Positions 6,789-15,245 of a stretch of 35,255 nucleotides of DNA are shown one piece after another (position 1 is the stretch's first letter; the number at the start of each line of letters is the position of its first letter). Both the position numbers and the translations under genes were made by a program. This DNA is from Actinomycetes bacterium. GTDB lineage: Bacteria > Actinomycetota > Acidimicrobiia > Acidimicrobiales > Palsa-688. The stretch is from positions 1 through 35,255 of the forward strand of contig JAKBAM010000030.1 of assembly GCA_021809105.1 (NCBI GenBank), written 5' to 3'. The notes below the pieces were generated by a model, which saw nothing but the letters and a program-made list of their open reading frames with translations, was not told where the DNA came from and did no database searches.

Positions 6789-7829
6789 ATGGGCCGCCGC
6801 ATCCTGATCACAGGAATCGCCTCGTTCTGGGGTAGCCGAATCGCCAAGGCGCTGGAGAGCCACCCCGACGTCGACGTGATCGTCGGCATGGACACCGACG
6901 CACCGGTCATCGCCCTCGAGCGCACAGAGTTCGTCAGGGCGGACGAGACCTACTCGATCCTCTCCAGGCTGGTCACCGCGACGCAGGTGGACACAGTCGT
7001 CCACGCCGGGATGATCGTCGACTCGGCCCGGGTCGGCGCCCGGCGCATCCACGAGCTGAACACCATCGGGACCCTCAACCTGCTCGCAGCGGTAGGGGCA
7101 GCCGGAAGCCCGGTGAGGTCGCTGGTCGTGAAATCATCGACGATGGTCTACGGCGCCGGCCCCCAGGACCCCTACTGGTTCTCGGAGAGGATGCCTCGTG
7201 TCGCGCCGGCGCGCACCAGCGTCGAGCGGTCGCTGCTCGAGGCGGAGTCCTATCTGAGCGCCTTCGTGGAGGACAACAGGCACGTCCGCACCGTCACCCT
7301 TCGTTTCGCCAACGTCCTCGGCGCCGACATCGACACCCCACTCGGACGAGCTCTAACCCTGCTGTTGGCGCCTCGCATTGCCGGCTTCGATCCCCAGATC
7401 CAGTTCGTCGCCCAGGACGACGTAGTGCGGGCGTTGCAGTTTGCTGTCGAGCACCGCGATCTGTCTGGGATCTTCAACGTGGCCGGCGCCGGTCGTCTCC
7501 CCTGGTCAGAAGTATTGTCGCTGGCCGGCAAGGCTCCCTTGCTGCTGTCACCTTTCGCCACCCGGTTGATCATCGCACCTCTGTCCCGACTCGGCCTGGA
7601 CCTGCCGCCGGAGATCATCGACCTCCTCCGCTACGGGAGAGGTGTCGATACGAGGAAGCTGCTCCACGCCGGTTTCACCTACCAGCACAGCACCCTGAGC
7701 GCTCTCCAGGAGTTCGTCGAAGGCCGGCGACTCAAAGCCGCCGTCGGCGAGATCACGCCGACATACCGTTACGAGTCCGACGTGGAAGCGTTCTTCCGAC
7801 ACTCCCCAGCCGTGGTCGCCCCGGGTTGA
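6789..7829 (+). CDS. NAD(P)-binding SDR (epimerase-like) lacking the catalytic Tyr-Lys pair
   Basis: A 346-residue extended short-chain dehydrogenase/reductase fold protein. The Rossmann motif TGIASFWG (residues 8-15) and a strand ending in GMDTD indicate dinucleotide binding, and SSTMVYG (116-122) is the usual Ser-containing strand. Where active members have Tyr-xxx-Lys before the LEAE helix, this protein has Val145-ERS-Leu149, so the proton-relay pair is absent. The C-terminal half (LRFANVLG, DVVRAL, GIFNVAG) is otherwise typical of sugar-nucleotide epimerase relatives. It follows the PlsC-like gene by 4 bases. A regulatory, binding or unusual catalytic role is possible; calling it an epimerase would be unsafe. 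Confidence 0.8.
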   Translation: MGRRILITGIASFWGSRIAKALESHPDVDVIVGMDTDAPVIALERTEFVRADETYSILSRLVTATQVDTVVHAGMIVDSARVGARRIHELNTIGTLNLLAAVGAAGSPVRSLVVKSSTMVYGAGPQDPYWFSERMPRVAPARTSVERSLLEAESYLSAFVEDNRHVRTVTLRFANVLGADIDTPLGRALTLLLAPRIAGFDPQIQFVAQDDVVRALQFAVEHRDLSGIFNVAGAGRLPWSEVLSLAGKAPLLLSPFATRLIIAPLSRLGLDLPPEIIDLLRYGRGVDTRKLLHAGFTYQHSTLSALQEFVEGRRLKAAVGEITPTYRYESDVEAFFRHSPAVVAPG

Positions 7830-7838
7830 CCCGCCACC

Positions 7839-8480
7839 TCAACCTGGGCAGGTCGAGGGGCCCGGATGGATCCACTCCCGAAGGTAGGTCTCGCGCCGCT
7901 CAACCCAATCCTCGGCTGTAATGGCGTAGCGGACGTGGTCCTCCCACTCCCCGTTGATCTCTAGGTATCGCAGTGCGGTCCCCTCGTTGCGCAACCCCAC
8001 CTTGTCCGCCACCCGATGGCTAGGACGGTTGCGCGGGATTATCGCCGCCTGCAAGCGATGTAGCCCCAGATCCTCGAAGGCGAACCGGCAGACCACCACC
8101 ACCGCCTCTGGCGTGTACCCCTGGCCGGCTACAGCCTCGTCGATCCAGTAACCGATGTAGGCGTTTTGGAAAGGACCGCGCTGCACGGACGACAGGTTGA
8201 TCTCGCCGACGAACCTGCTGCGGACGAATACGCCGAATCCGTAGCCGGTGCCCAGCTGGCGTTCGCGTTCTCGCGCTCCGCAGCGTGCTGCGAACACCCT
8301 TCGGTCGTAGGTGGCGTCCGGCTGACCGGGCAGCGGCTTCGGCTCCCACTTCACCAGCCATTCCCGGGCGCGGTGGCGCACCTCTCGCCAAGCTTCGAAA
8401 TCCGCCACGGCCAGCGGGCGCAGCACGACCCGACGCCCCGCCAGCTCCAGCCCCGAGGAGCGGGGTACCCCCCAGCTCAT
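7839..8480 (-). CDS. GNAT acetyltransferase (RimJ/RimL type)
   Basis: A 213-residue N-acetyltransferase. It opens with LELAGRRVVLRPLAVADFEAW, typical of RimJ/RimL-like enzymes, then IGYWIDEAVAGQGYTPEAV, where the GQGYTPEA stretch is the acetyl-CoA pyrophosphate-binding loop, and LHRLQAAIIPRNRPSHRVADKVG. Such enzymes acetylate protein N-termini or small amines; the substrate is unknown. I chose ATG 8480 (GGAG just upstream) because the frame continues further only by running inside the aminotransferase gene. It sits 19 bases downstream of that gene and is probably in one transcript with it. Confidence 0.85.
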   Translation of the reverse strand: MSWGVPRSSGLELAGRRVVLRPLAVADFEAWREVRHRAREWLVKWEPKPLPGQPDATYDRRVFAARCGARERERQLGTGYGFGVFVRSRFVGEINLSSVQRGPFQNAYIGYWIDEAVAGQGYTPEAVVVVCRFAFEDLGLHRLQAAIIPRNRPSHRVADKVGLRNEGTALRYLEINGEWEDHVRYAITAEDWVERRETYLREWIHPGPSTCPG

Positions 8481-8499
8481 CAGCTCCGCCCCGGCGAGA

Positions 8500-9594
8500 T
8501 CACCGACCGAGAACCTCCGCCAGGGCTGCCAGGAGAAGAGAGACGGTCTGCGGGCGAGCGTTGTGACCCATGCAGCCGATACGCCAGACTTTGCCGGCGG
8601 AAGCGCCGGCGCCGGCGCCGATCTCGATGCCGTACTCCAGGAGCAGGACCCGCCGTATCGACGCGTCGTCGACACCGTCAGGGATCTTGACGGTGGTCAG
8701 CTGGGGTAGGCGGTACCCAGCGGGAGCCCACAGTTCGAGGCCCATCTTCTCCAAACCGTCCTGAAGGGCGCGGCCATTGGCCTCGTGGCGCGCCCAAACC
8801 GCCTCGAGGCCCTCGTCGAGGACGGCGCCGAGAGCAGCGTGGAGGGACGCCACCATCGCCACCGGCGCGGTGTGGTGATACTTGCGGGCCACCTGACCGG
8901 ACGCCATCGAAGCGGTGTAGTCACCGATCATCCCGAGATCGAGATACCAGCTCTGCGGCTTGGGCCTGCGCCTTTCCCACGCCCGCCGGCCCATCGTGAA
9001 AGGAGCGAGCCCGGGCGCCACGCCTATGCACTTCTGCGTCCCGCTGTAGGCCACGTCGACGCCCCAGCCGTCTATGTCGACCGGAATGCCGGCGAGAGAC
9101 GTCACGCAGTCGGCCAGGAGCAGCGCGTCACCTTTACCCCGGGCCACGGCATGGACGTCGTTGCGGACGCCGGTACTGGTCTCGGCGTGGACCAAGGCGA
9201 TGATGCTCGGCGAGCGATGCGCTCCGAGCACGGCGGACGGGTCGAGGGGCTGCCCCCACGGCGCGTCAACTCGTACCACCTCCGCTCCACATCGGGCGGC
9301 GACATCGCACATGCGCTCACCGAACAGCCCGTTGACGCCTACCACGACGACGTCGCCGGGCCCCACCAGGTTGACGAACGCCGCCTCCATCCCGGCCGAG
9401 CCCGTCCCTGACACCGGGAGGGTCAGAGGGTTGTCAGTGCGCCACACCGCGCGCAGGCGATCGCAGGTCTCGTCCAAGATCCGCAGGAAGGCGGGATCGA
9501 GGTGCCCGAGCAACGGTCGGGCCAACCCCTCGGTTGCCTCGGGGTAAGGGTTCGACGGACCGGGCCCGAGAAGGAGACGCTCGACTATCGGCAT
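8500..9594 (-). CDS. Class V aminotransferase (alanine-glyoxylate/serine-pyruvate type)
   Basis: A 364-residue pyridoxal-phosphate enzyme. The start [16 protein letters not shown] is characteristic of alanine:glyoxylate / serine:pyruvate aminotransferases. [11 protein letters not shown] (62-72) forms the phosphate-binding turn, ADCVTSLAG carries the cofactor-binding Asp162, and SGTQKCIG places the Schiff-base Lys at 188. The C-terminus ([21 protein letters not shown]) is the usual substrate-carboxylate region. It would transfer the amino group of alanine, serine or a related donor to glyoxylate or pyruvate in the cytosol. It is followed by the GNAT gene. Full length for the family. Confidence 0.9.
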   Translation of the reverse strand: MPIVERLLLGPGPSNPYPEATEGLARPLLGHLDPAFLRILDETCDRLRAVWRTDNPLTLPVSGTGSAGMEAAFVNLVGPGDVVVVGVNGLFGERMCDVAARCGAEVVRVDAPWGQPLDPSAVLGAHRSPSIIALVHAETSTGVRNDVHAVARGKGDALLLADCVTSLAGIPVDIDGWGVDVAYSGTQKCIGVAPGLAPFTMGRRAWERRRPKPQSWYLDLGMIGDYTASMASGQVARKYHHTAPVAMVASLHAALGAVLDEGLEAVWARHEANGRALQDGLEKMGLELWAPAGYRLPQLTTVKIPDGVDDASIRRVLLLEYGIEIGAGAGASAGKVWRIGCMGHNARPQTVSLLLAALAEVLGR

Positions 9595-9678
9595 GGCCGA
9601 GATGGTACAGCGCTGACTCCAGAGGCCCCGCCGATGCGATCTGAAAGTCCGGCCCTCGTCGGTCGGGTCGAGGCTGGC

Positions 9679-10644
9679 TCACAGATCGGGGCGGAGCAGG
9701 GACATCACCAGGCCATCGAGGATGTCGGCCTCCGAGGTCAGGCACCAAGCGAGGCGGAAGTGGCGCAAGAGGGCTGACAGCACGATGGCTCCTCCGACGA
9801 TCACGTCGGCCCTCGCCGCCTCCATGGACGGTCGGGCCAGCCGGGTCGCTACCGATTCCGACGCAAGCGTCTCCAGCAGTCCGTCTACAGCTTCGCGCCG
9901 CAGCCGGTAGTGGTGAACCGCTGCGCGTTCGTAGCCGACCAAACCCTGGTCCAGTGCGGCCAAAGCGGCCACGGTGCCGGCCAGCCCGATCAAATGATCG
10001 GCGGCAGCGAGCACCGGCTGCTCTGCGGACGCCTCTACGAGAAGCCGCTCCACTCGGCGAGTAGCGGCGGCCAGCTCATCCGCGGCAGGCGGGTCACCAT
10101 GCAGGTACCGCTCGGTTATCCGCACACAGCCCACATCGAGGGAGCAGATCGCCAGAGGCGCGCTGCGAGCCTCGGAAGGGTGGCCGCTACCTCCGACCGG
10201 GCCCACCGCCAGCTCGGTCGAACCGCCGCCGATGTCGGCGACCAGGTAGAGGCCACTGTCGACACCGTCCGCGGGGAGGCCTGCGGTGGCACCGGCGAAG
10301 GACAAGCGGCCCTCTTCCTCGCCGCTCAGCAGCTCCGGCGCCACCCCGACCACCGCGGTGGCGGCTGAGAAGAAATCGTCATGGTTGCTGGCATCGCGGG
10401 CCGCTGAAGTAGCCGTCATGCGCACCTGACCCACCCCGTGGCGATCCATGGCAGCCCGGTATCGGGTCAGGACCCCTAGCGTGCGGTCGATTGCTTGCGG
10501 GTCGAGGAAGCGACGCCGGTCCACCCCTTGGCCCAGGCGGGTGATCTTCATCAGCCGCTCGAGAGGGTGGCCGTCGCGGTCAGCGATGAGCAGCCGGGTG
10601 GAGTTGGTTCCGCAGTCGATGGCGGCAACGGCACGGTCGGGCAC
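9679..10644 (-). CDS. ppx: Exopolyphosphatase/pppGpp phosphatase, short two-domain form
   Basis: A 321-residue Ppx/GppA enzyme of the ASKHA fold. AAIDCGTNSTRLLIA is the phosphate-1 loop, MTATSAARDA and SGEEEGRLSF follow, VADIGGGSTELAVG is the phosphate-2 loop, and GLAGTVAALAAL closes the site. It is the short two-domain form, without the C-terminal HD-like region of the E. coli protein. It removes terminal phosphates from polyphosphate or the 5' phosphate of pppGpp. I prefer GTG 10644; a TTG three codons upstream is possible. In other actinobacteria ppx lies next to DUF501 and divIC-eno; here a DUF4349 gene and the AbiEi-like gene separate it from DUF501. Confidence 0.9.
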   Translation of the reverse strand: MPDRAVAAIDCGTNSTRLLIADRDGHPLERLMKITRLGQGVDRRRFLDPQAIDRTLGVLTRYRAAMDRHGVGQVRMTATSAARDASNHDDFFSAATAVVGVAPELLSGEEEGRLSFAGATAGLPADGVDSGLYLVADIGGGSTELAVGPVGGSGHPSEARSAPLAICSLDVGCVRITERYLHGDPPAADELAAATRRVERLLVEASAEQPVLAAADHLIGLAGTVAALAALDQGLVGYERAAVHHYRLRREAVDGLLETLASESVATRLARPSMEAARADVIVGGAIVLSALLRHFRLAWCLTSEADILDGLVMSLLRPDL

Positions 10645-10677
10645 GGCGCGCAACGCTACCGCTGGCCGCCGGGCGGC

Positions 10678-11730
10678 TCATGCGCCGGGCGTGCCCGGAT
10701 CCAGTCCGACGCTCCCGGTAGCTTGGCGGCGCTGGCGGCGGCGCCAGACAAGCACCGTGATCCCTGCGACGATGGCCAGGATAAGGGCCGGCGTCAGCCA
10801 ACCCGCCGCCACCACGATCGCCCTCAGCACCGCCACGGTGTGGCTGGCTGCCAGGTGCCATGCCTCCGCCAGGGCGCCTCGGTGATTCCCCGCTCGGGCT
10901 GGCTCGGCGGGCGGTCCCGCCGCCACTTCGGTCAGCTCGACGGAGAGGGTGGCGTAAGCCGTCTGGTCGCTGAGTGTGCTTTGCTGGCCGCTCAGCTGCT
11001 CGATCTGACTTTGGAGATCGAAGAGTTGGTTCTGAATCGTCAAGATGTCCCCGATAGCCTTGGCGCTGGACAGCAGGGTGCGCATGGCGTTCTCTTCGGC
11101 CTGCAAGGTGGTGATCCGGGCCGCCAGGTCCACGACCTGACCGGTCACGTCCTGCCCAGAGAGCTGCTGGGATGTGACCTTGCCGTACCGTGGCAGCGCG
11201 GCGAGCACCTGGTGCACGTCGGCGTTGGCCACGCGCAGCACCAGCCGCGCCGACGATTCCCCGTTCGTGCTGGACATCGACGAGTCGGAGACGAAACCGC
11301 CGGCACCGGTCGCCAAGCCCTGGACGGCGTCGAAGACCCCTTGGAGCGACCCGCGCCCGACCTGGATCTGCACGTCGCCGTTCTCGACGATCTTGGGCTG
11401 GGCGGCCGAGACCTGCTGGCCGATCACGGGCGCAGCAGAAGCCCCGCCAGCACCCGCTCCCGCTGGCGGTGCGCCAGATCCGACTCCGGTGCTCGCAGCT
11501 GCGCCGGCGACCCCTCCGCCCGCGGCGCCGGATACTGCACCCCTTTGGGCCCCGGCGTTCAACGGGCTCGCTCCCGGAGCGCCGGCTGCCGCCGGTGCCG
11601 ACGCCGCTTTAGAGGCTGACGTGCCCGCCACCGATCCGCAGCCGGCAAGGGCGGCGATCAGGACGGCGGCGAGGAGCGACGGGACCGTGCGAATGTGGGG
11701 ACGGCGGGGTGGGGCGATCCTGAAGGGCAT
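10678..11730 (-). CDS. DUF4349-domain lipoprotein with C-terminal membrane segment
   Basis: A 350-residue exported protein. A signal peptide ends in the lipobox LAGC with Cys31. A long Ala/Gly-rich linker reaches about residue 105. Then comes a DUF4349-like domain (PKIVENGDVQIQV, LRVANADVHQVLAAL, KVTSQQLSGQDVTGQVVDL) and a predicted coiled coil (about 205-262, ARITTLQAEENAMRTLL to LSGQQSTL). A transmembrane segment (about 305-330) is followed by basic WRRRQRR. The domain is common in actinobacterial and Firmicute envelope proteins; its function is unknown. AAGGGG lies immediately before the ATG, unusually close. The gene ends 33 bases ahead of ppx and may be co-transcribed with it. Confidence 0.8.
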   Translation of the reverse strand: MPFRIAPPRRPHIRTVPSLLAAVLIAALAGCGSVAGTSASKAASAPAAAGAPGASPLNAGAQRGAVSGAAGGGVAGAAASTGVGSGAPPAGAGAGGASAAPVIGQQVSAAQPKIVENGDVQIQVGRGSLQGVFDAVQGLATGAGGFVSDSSMSSTNGESSARLVLRVANADVHQVLAALPRYGKVTSQQLSGQDVTGQVVDLAARITTLQAEENAMRTLLSSAKAIGDILTIQNQLFDLQSQIEQLSGQQSTLSDQTAYATLSVELTEVAAGPPAEPARAGNHRGALAEAWHLAASHTVAVLRAIVVAAGWLTPALILAIVAGITVLVWRRRQRRQATGSVGLDPGTPGA

Positions 11731-11772
11731 ACCCCTTGGACGTCGCGCGCCGGCTGGCGGTTCCCGCCGGCT

Positions 11773-11828
11773 GGTGCTTCAGACCGCCCGCCGCCTCTCG
11801 CTGGCGCGGGTGCTCCAGACCGCCCGCC
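11773..11828. repeat. Imperfect 20-bp direct repeat upstream of the AbiEi-like gene
   Basis: GGTGCTTCAGACCGCCCGCC (11773-11792) recurs with one change as GGTGCTCCAGACCGCCCGCC (11809-11828), 36 bases apart. Both copies lie between the divergent starts of the DUF4349 gene and the AbiEi-like gene and could be tandem operator sites. Confidence 0.55.
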
Positions 11829-11830
11829 TG

Positions 11831-11880
11831 CTTCAGGCATCAGAAACCCGCACAGGAGCACGGGTTTCTGATGCCTGAAG
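11831..11880. repeat. Perfect 20-bp inverted repeat with ribosome binding site in the loop
   Basis: The 20 bases at 11831-11850 are the exact reverse complement of 11861-11880, around a 10-base loop that contains AGGAG (11854-11858). An ATG in frame with the AbiEi-like gene lies at 11871-11873 inside the right arm. In RNA the hairpin would pair this start codon. There is no U-run on either side, so it does not look like an intrinsic terminator. It could be a translational switch, an operator or the trace of a mobile element. Confidence 0.75.
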
Positions 11881-12968
11881 CGTTTGGAGCGTCCGGCCCG
11901 GAGGAGGGTCGCTCACAGGATAGGTTGAAACAACATGAAAATTATGCAAATCTGCTTCGTGTGCCTCCTCACCAGCATGCCGCTGTGCTGGCAGCCGTCA
12001 GGTTGATCGCCAGCCGGCAACGCATGCTCGTCACCACCCGGCAGCTGGCGGCCGCTGGCATGGGTGAGCACGCGCGCCGGCACGCGGTGATTGAGGGCGA
12101 CCTCCAACGTCGGCGCCGGGGGGTGTACGGGCTCCCGGGAGGTGGCACCCAGTGGGAGGACGAGGTCATGGTCGCCGTCTTGGCGGGAGGTGGCGGCACG
12201 GTCGCCTCCGGTGCGGCGGCGGCGCGCCTTTGGGGTCTGTCGCAGAGTGACCGCTCCGGCGCGTCGCCCCCCAATCCAGCACCCGCCAACCCAGGAAGGC
12301 GGCCATCGGGATCTGGGGTCTTAACCGTGATCGAGGTCACGTCACCCCGCCTGTTGCGGATCCCCGGAGTGCAAGCGCACGTCCAAGCGTTACCACCCAG
12401 TGAGGTGACCAGGCGCTTCGGAGTTCCGGTAACTACCGCCTCTCGAACGCTGCTGGACCTGTCGGCGCGGCTCGACCACGATGCCATGGGCGCTCTCGTA
12501 GACGAGGCTCTGCGCCAGAGAATCGTGTCGTTGCGCGAGCTGGGGCGGACGGCCGATGCCCGGATCGACAGCCAGGCTAGGGCTCGCCACGGGTCTCCGC
12601 AGCTGTGCCGCATCATCGACGAACGTCGAGGACTGCCGGGGCCGGGGGCGAACGCATGGGAGGAGAGGATGGACAGGGAATGGGACCGTATGGGCCTGCC
12701 CCCGGCCGCGCGCCAGCATTGGGTACACACCCCACAAGGCAGCTACTGCGTGGACCGGGCCATCGTGGAGCTGATGATCGCAGTCGAGTGGAACGGGTTC
12801 GAGTACCACGGTCGGCGCAGCCGCTTCGACTACGACAGCCAGCGGCGGGGACACCTCCTCGCAGCCGGATGGCTGGTTCTCGACTTCACCTCCCGGTCAA
12901 CCCCGGAGCACATCGTCCGCACCGTCCGGGGCGCCGTCACCCAGCGTAAGCGAACCTTCCAGCAGTAG
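11871..12968 (+). CDS. AbiEi-like winged-helix protein with Vsr/DUF559-like endonuclease domain
   Basis: A 365-residue protein (from ATG 11871). The N-terminal region (AAVRLIASRQRMLVTTRQL to QRRRRGVYGLPG) matches the winged-helix domain of AbiEi-family type IV antitoxins. The middle (VTSPRLLRIPGVQAHVQAL, FGVPVTTASRTLLDLSAR) is the usual linker domain. The C-terminus (DRAIVELMIAVEWNGFEYHG, YDSQRRGHLLAAGW-VLDF) matches the Vsr-like PD-(D/E)xK fold of DUF559 proteins. This pairing is frequent in actinobacteria but uncharacterised; no AbiEii-like toxin gene is adjacent. The start is uncertain: ATG 11871 lies in the hairpin arm with SD AGGAG 12 bases away; TTG 11925, preceded by AGGATAGG, and GTG 11961 also keep the whole domain. 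It runs against the surrounding minus-strand genes and ends 37 bases from the DUF501 gene. Confidence 0.7.
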   Translation: MPEAFGASGPEEGRSQDRLKQHENYANLLRVPPHQHAAVLAAVRLIASRQRMLVTTRQLAAAGMGEHARRHAVIEGDLQRRRRGVYGLPGGGTQWEDEVMVAVLAGGGGTVASGAAAARLWGLSQSDRSGASPPNPAPANPGRRPSGSGVLTVIEVTSPRLLRIPGVQAHVQALPPSEVTRRFGVPVTTASRTLLDLSARLDHDAMGALVDEALRQRIVSLRELGRTADARIDSQARARHGSPQLCRIIDERRGLPGPGANAWEERMDREWDRMGLPPAARQHWVHTPQGSYCVDRAIVELMIAVEWNGFEYHGRRSRFDYDSQRRGHLLAAGWLVLDFTSRSTPEHIVRTVRGAVTQRKRTFQQ

Positions 12969-13005
12969 CGGGCGGCGGGTGGCCGCATCTGCGACCCGAG
13001 CCTGA

Positions 13006-13449
13006 TCATCCCAGGTGCGCAGACACCCAGCGTCCAACTGGGTCGTCCCCGCCGGCCAGGTGCCACGCGTAGTGTGCATGGAGGCACTTGACACCGGTGC
13101 GGGTACCTCCCACCCCGCCCGACGGGCGGTTCCCCGACCAGCCGACCGGGATTGCAGTGTCGCGTTCGGCGGCATATCGGAGGTGGGCGGCAGCCAGCGC
13201 GCTGGCGTCGACGGCCGACTCCGCCAGGCGCACGCCGCCCGCCGCCTCCAACCGATCCACCGACTTGCGTTCGGCGGCGCCGACCAACCAGTAGAGGGTC
13301 GGCATAGGTGTCCCGTCGTCGAGCAATGGCGCGTTGCGCAACACCACAGGATCCCCGTCGGCGCTACGGACGACGACCTGGTAGGCGCCGCGTGGCGGCC
13401 GCCCGAGGAGTGCTGCCACCCGCGCATGCTCGACGACACCGGCTGCCAT
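13006..13449 (-). CDS. DUF501-family protein
   Basis: A 147-residue protein of the DUF501 family: ALLGRPPRGAYQVVVR at the start, LLDDGTPMPTLYWLVG in the middle, and the conserved GVKCLHAHYAWHLAGGDDPVG near the C-terminus, where Cys and two His look like a metal or catalytic site. The biochemical function is unknown. In actinobacteria this gene typically stands between divIC and ppx (Rv1024-Rv1025-Rv1026 in M. tuberculosis); here the nine-gene Mo-hydroxylase operon lies between it and divIC. GGGAG precedes the ATG by 6 bases. The usual four-cysteine beginning of the family (CPCG-type) is not seen here. Confidence 0.85.
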   Translation of the reverse strand: MAAGVVEHARVAALLGRPPRGAYQVVVRSADGDPVVLRNAPLLDDGTPMPTLYWLVGAAERKSVDRLEAAGGVRLAESAVDASALAAAHLRYAAERDTAIPVGWSGNRPSGGVGGTRTGVKCLHAHYAWHLAGGDDPVGRWVSAHLG

Positions 13450-13462
13450 CTGTAGCTCCCGG

Positions 13463-14677
13463 TCAGCTGCGGCCGGCGACTCCCTCGAGTGCGCCTTGCG
13501 CGTGGCCTACCAGCGCCGTCCCGACCTTACGGGCCCGCTTGGCACTCTTTCGCGCCGCCTTCACCTGCTTCCGGCTGAGCTTGGCCGCGACCTGCAGCCC
13601 GGCGTCGCGTGCATGCCCCACCTGGATCGCCGCCACGGCGCCGGTCCTGGCGGCCTGCTTGCGGGCATCCTTGGCCGCCTTGCGGCTGAGCTTGCGGAGC
13701 TCCCCGGCGTCGGGTATCTCGGGCAGGCGGTCGCGCACGTCGCTCCAGGAGGGCAGTTGGTCGCGCACATCCGCCAGCGAGGGGACATCCAGATGGACCG
13801 GCAGTGCCCGCATGCGATCGGCGGCGCGGCGCCGGGCCTTGGCCCGCCGGCGCAGGACGACGAACAGCACGAGTGCGGCCATGGCACCGGCGGCGGGAAT
13901 CGCCCGCTTGGCGACCGACCCGCCGGCAGCATCGAGCAGGTCGACTGGATCAGGGTCGGGTGAGTCGATGCGGCGGGGGCCGGCCGCCGGCACCTCGGCA
14001 GCCGGCGCGGCAGTGGTGCCCCCGCCCACGACCCCGCCGGCGGTGACCGCCTCCAGGCCTTCGGTGCCGGTGGGGCCATCGGTGACCGCCGCCGCCTCGG
14101 CGTCCTCGCTCACCAATGCTTCGCCGGCGGCCGTGGGGCCAGCCTCCTCGACGGAGGGGGTCGGCGACGACGACCCGGGCACAGCGTCTCCGGGCCCAGC
14201 GTCGCGGGAGGCCGGGGCCGGCTTGGAGGAGCCGCCATTCTCCAGGTCGGCTTCGAGCGCCTCTACGAACTGGCGGATCAGCTTGCCGCTGACGTCGGCC
14301 AGCACGCCGCGACCGAACTGCGCGACCTTGCCGGTGACGGTGAGTTCGGTGACGACCGACACCTTGGTGCCGTCGCCGTCGCCGGTCATCGTGGCGGTGA
14401 TGGTGGCGTTGGCATTGCCCTGGCCTCGAGTGTCTCGACCGTTGGCCTTGAGGACGACCCTGCCGGAGGACTCATCTTGCTCGAGGAAGGTGGCTACCCC
14501 CTTGTACTGGGCCTGGATCGGACCGACCTTGACTTTGACGATCCCCCGGAACTCGTCGCCTTCGATCTCCTGAAGCTGCGCTCCTGGCAGCAGCGGGGCG
14601 ATGCGCTCCACGTCGGTGAAAACCTTCCATGCTTGTGCGGGGGGCACGCTCACTCGGAAATCGTTGGTCAGCTCCAC
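13463..14677 (-). CDS. coxG: CoxG-like SRPBCC protein with long membrane-anchored tail
   Basis: A 404-residue protein. Residues 1-145 are the CoxG/SRPBCC domain (MELTNDFRVSVPPAQAWKVF, IAPLLPGAQL, VKVGPIQAQYKG, GRGVLADVSGKLIRQFVEAL). CoxG links molybdenum CO dehydrogenase to the membrane and the respiratory quinone pool. An acidic Ala/Pro-rich linker (150-250) leads to a short hydrophobic segment (about 259-275), then a basic tail of about 125 residues with near-repeats DVRDQLP and DVRDRLP and many Lys/Ala/Arg. The tail is much longer than in ordinary CoxG (about 150-230 residues). Its start overlaps the stop of the MobA/MocA-like gene by 10 bases. It is the last gene of the Mo-hydroxylase operon; the DUF501 gene follows after 13 bases. 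Confidence 0.85.
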   Translation of the reverse strand: MELTNDFRVSVPPAQAWKVFTDVERIAPLLPGAQLQEIEGDEFRGIVKVKVGPIQAQYKGVATFLEQDESSGRVVLKANGRDTRGQGNANATITATMTGDGDGTKVSVVTELTVTGKVAQFGRGVLADVSGKLIRQFVEALEADLENGGSSKPAPASRDAGPGDAVPGSSSPTPSVEEAGPTAAGEALVSEDAEAAAVTDGPTGTEGLEAVTAGGVVGGGTTAAPAAEVPAAGPRRIDSPDPDPVDLLDAAGGSVAKRAIPAAGAMAALVLFVVLRRRAKARRRAADRMRALPVHLDVPSLADVRDQLPSWSDVRDRLPEIPDAGELRKLSRKAAKDARKQAARTGAVAAIQVGHARDAGLQVAAKLSRKQVKAARKSAKRARKVGTALVGHAQGALEGVAGRS

Positions 14678-15243
14678 AGTCTCAGGTCCTCCACGGTGTC
14701 AATGTCGACTGGATTCCCATCGCACGCTACTTCCTCGACAAGTTGGGGCGAGCGCCGTATCACTGTCCGGGCGCCGGCGTCGCCTTTCCTCGGTAGCTGG
14801 GCCCAGATCTCGCACCCCAGGCCGACCGGGTTGCCGCGGCGGCCCCGGTAGGTAGCAACGGTGATCGGGGCGCTCCCCCGAGCGACGGCCTGCCAAGCCG
14901 AGGACGACACCAGGGGCTGATCCCCGAGACCGACCACGATCCGCTGGTAGCCCTCCGTGCCTGCCAGGTCGAGGGCAACTGCCAGGGAGGTCGCTTGACC
15001 GTCGGCCCAGTGGGGGTTGGGCACCACCCGCGTGCCCGGTGGGAGGAGCGAATCCGCGATGGGGGCGGCCCCGGTCACCACCCACACCGGCCCGATGGCG
15101 GCTTCTCGAGCGGCCTGCAGCGCCCATGCCACGATCGGGCGCCCTCGCCAGGCTGCCAGCAGCTTGTGGGTCCCGTCTGGGGCAGTGAAACGGCTCCCCG
15201 CTCCGGCCGCCAGGACGACCGCAGCTATCGCCGGCGACGCCAA
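14668..15243 (-). CDS. MobA/MocA-like molybdenum cofactor nucleotidyltransferase
   Basis: A 191-residue NTP transferase. It begins almost at once with IAAVVLAAGAGSRF, the nucleotide-binding loop, followed by HKLLAAWRGRPIVAWAL, VVPNPHWADGQATSLAVAL, the metal-binding GLGDQPLV and a C-terminal VDIDTVEDL. In Mo-hydroxylase operons this family attaches CMP to molybdopterin to give the cytosine dinucleotide cofactor. The only suitable start is TTG 15243, two bases after the XdhC stop; the frame stays open upstream only as an antisense-free shadow of xdhC. The stop overlaps coxG by 10 bases. Confidence 0.8.
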   Translation of the reverse strand: MASPAIAAVVLAAGAGSRFTAPDGTHKLLAAWRGRPIVAWALQAAREAAIGPVWVVTGAAPIADSLLPPGTRVVPNPHWADGQATSLAVALDLAGTEGYQRIVVGLGDQPLVSSSAWQAVARGSAPITVATYRGRRGNPVGLGCEIWAQLPRKGDAGARTVIRRSPQLVEEVACDGNPVDIDTVEDLRLWS

Positions 15244-15245
15244 CG

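Noticed and set aside
11831-11880. The 20-bp inverted repeat as an intrinsic terminator
   Set aside because: There is no U-run after either arm, and it lies in a divergent upstream region where neither flanking gene ends.
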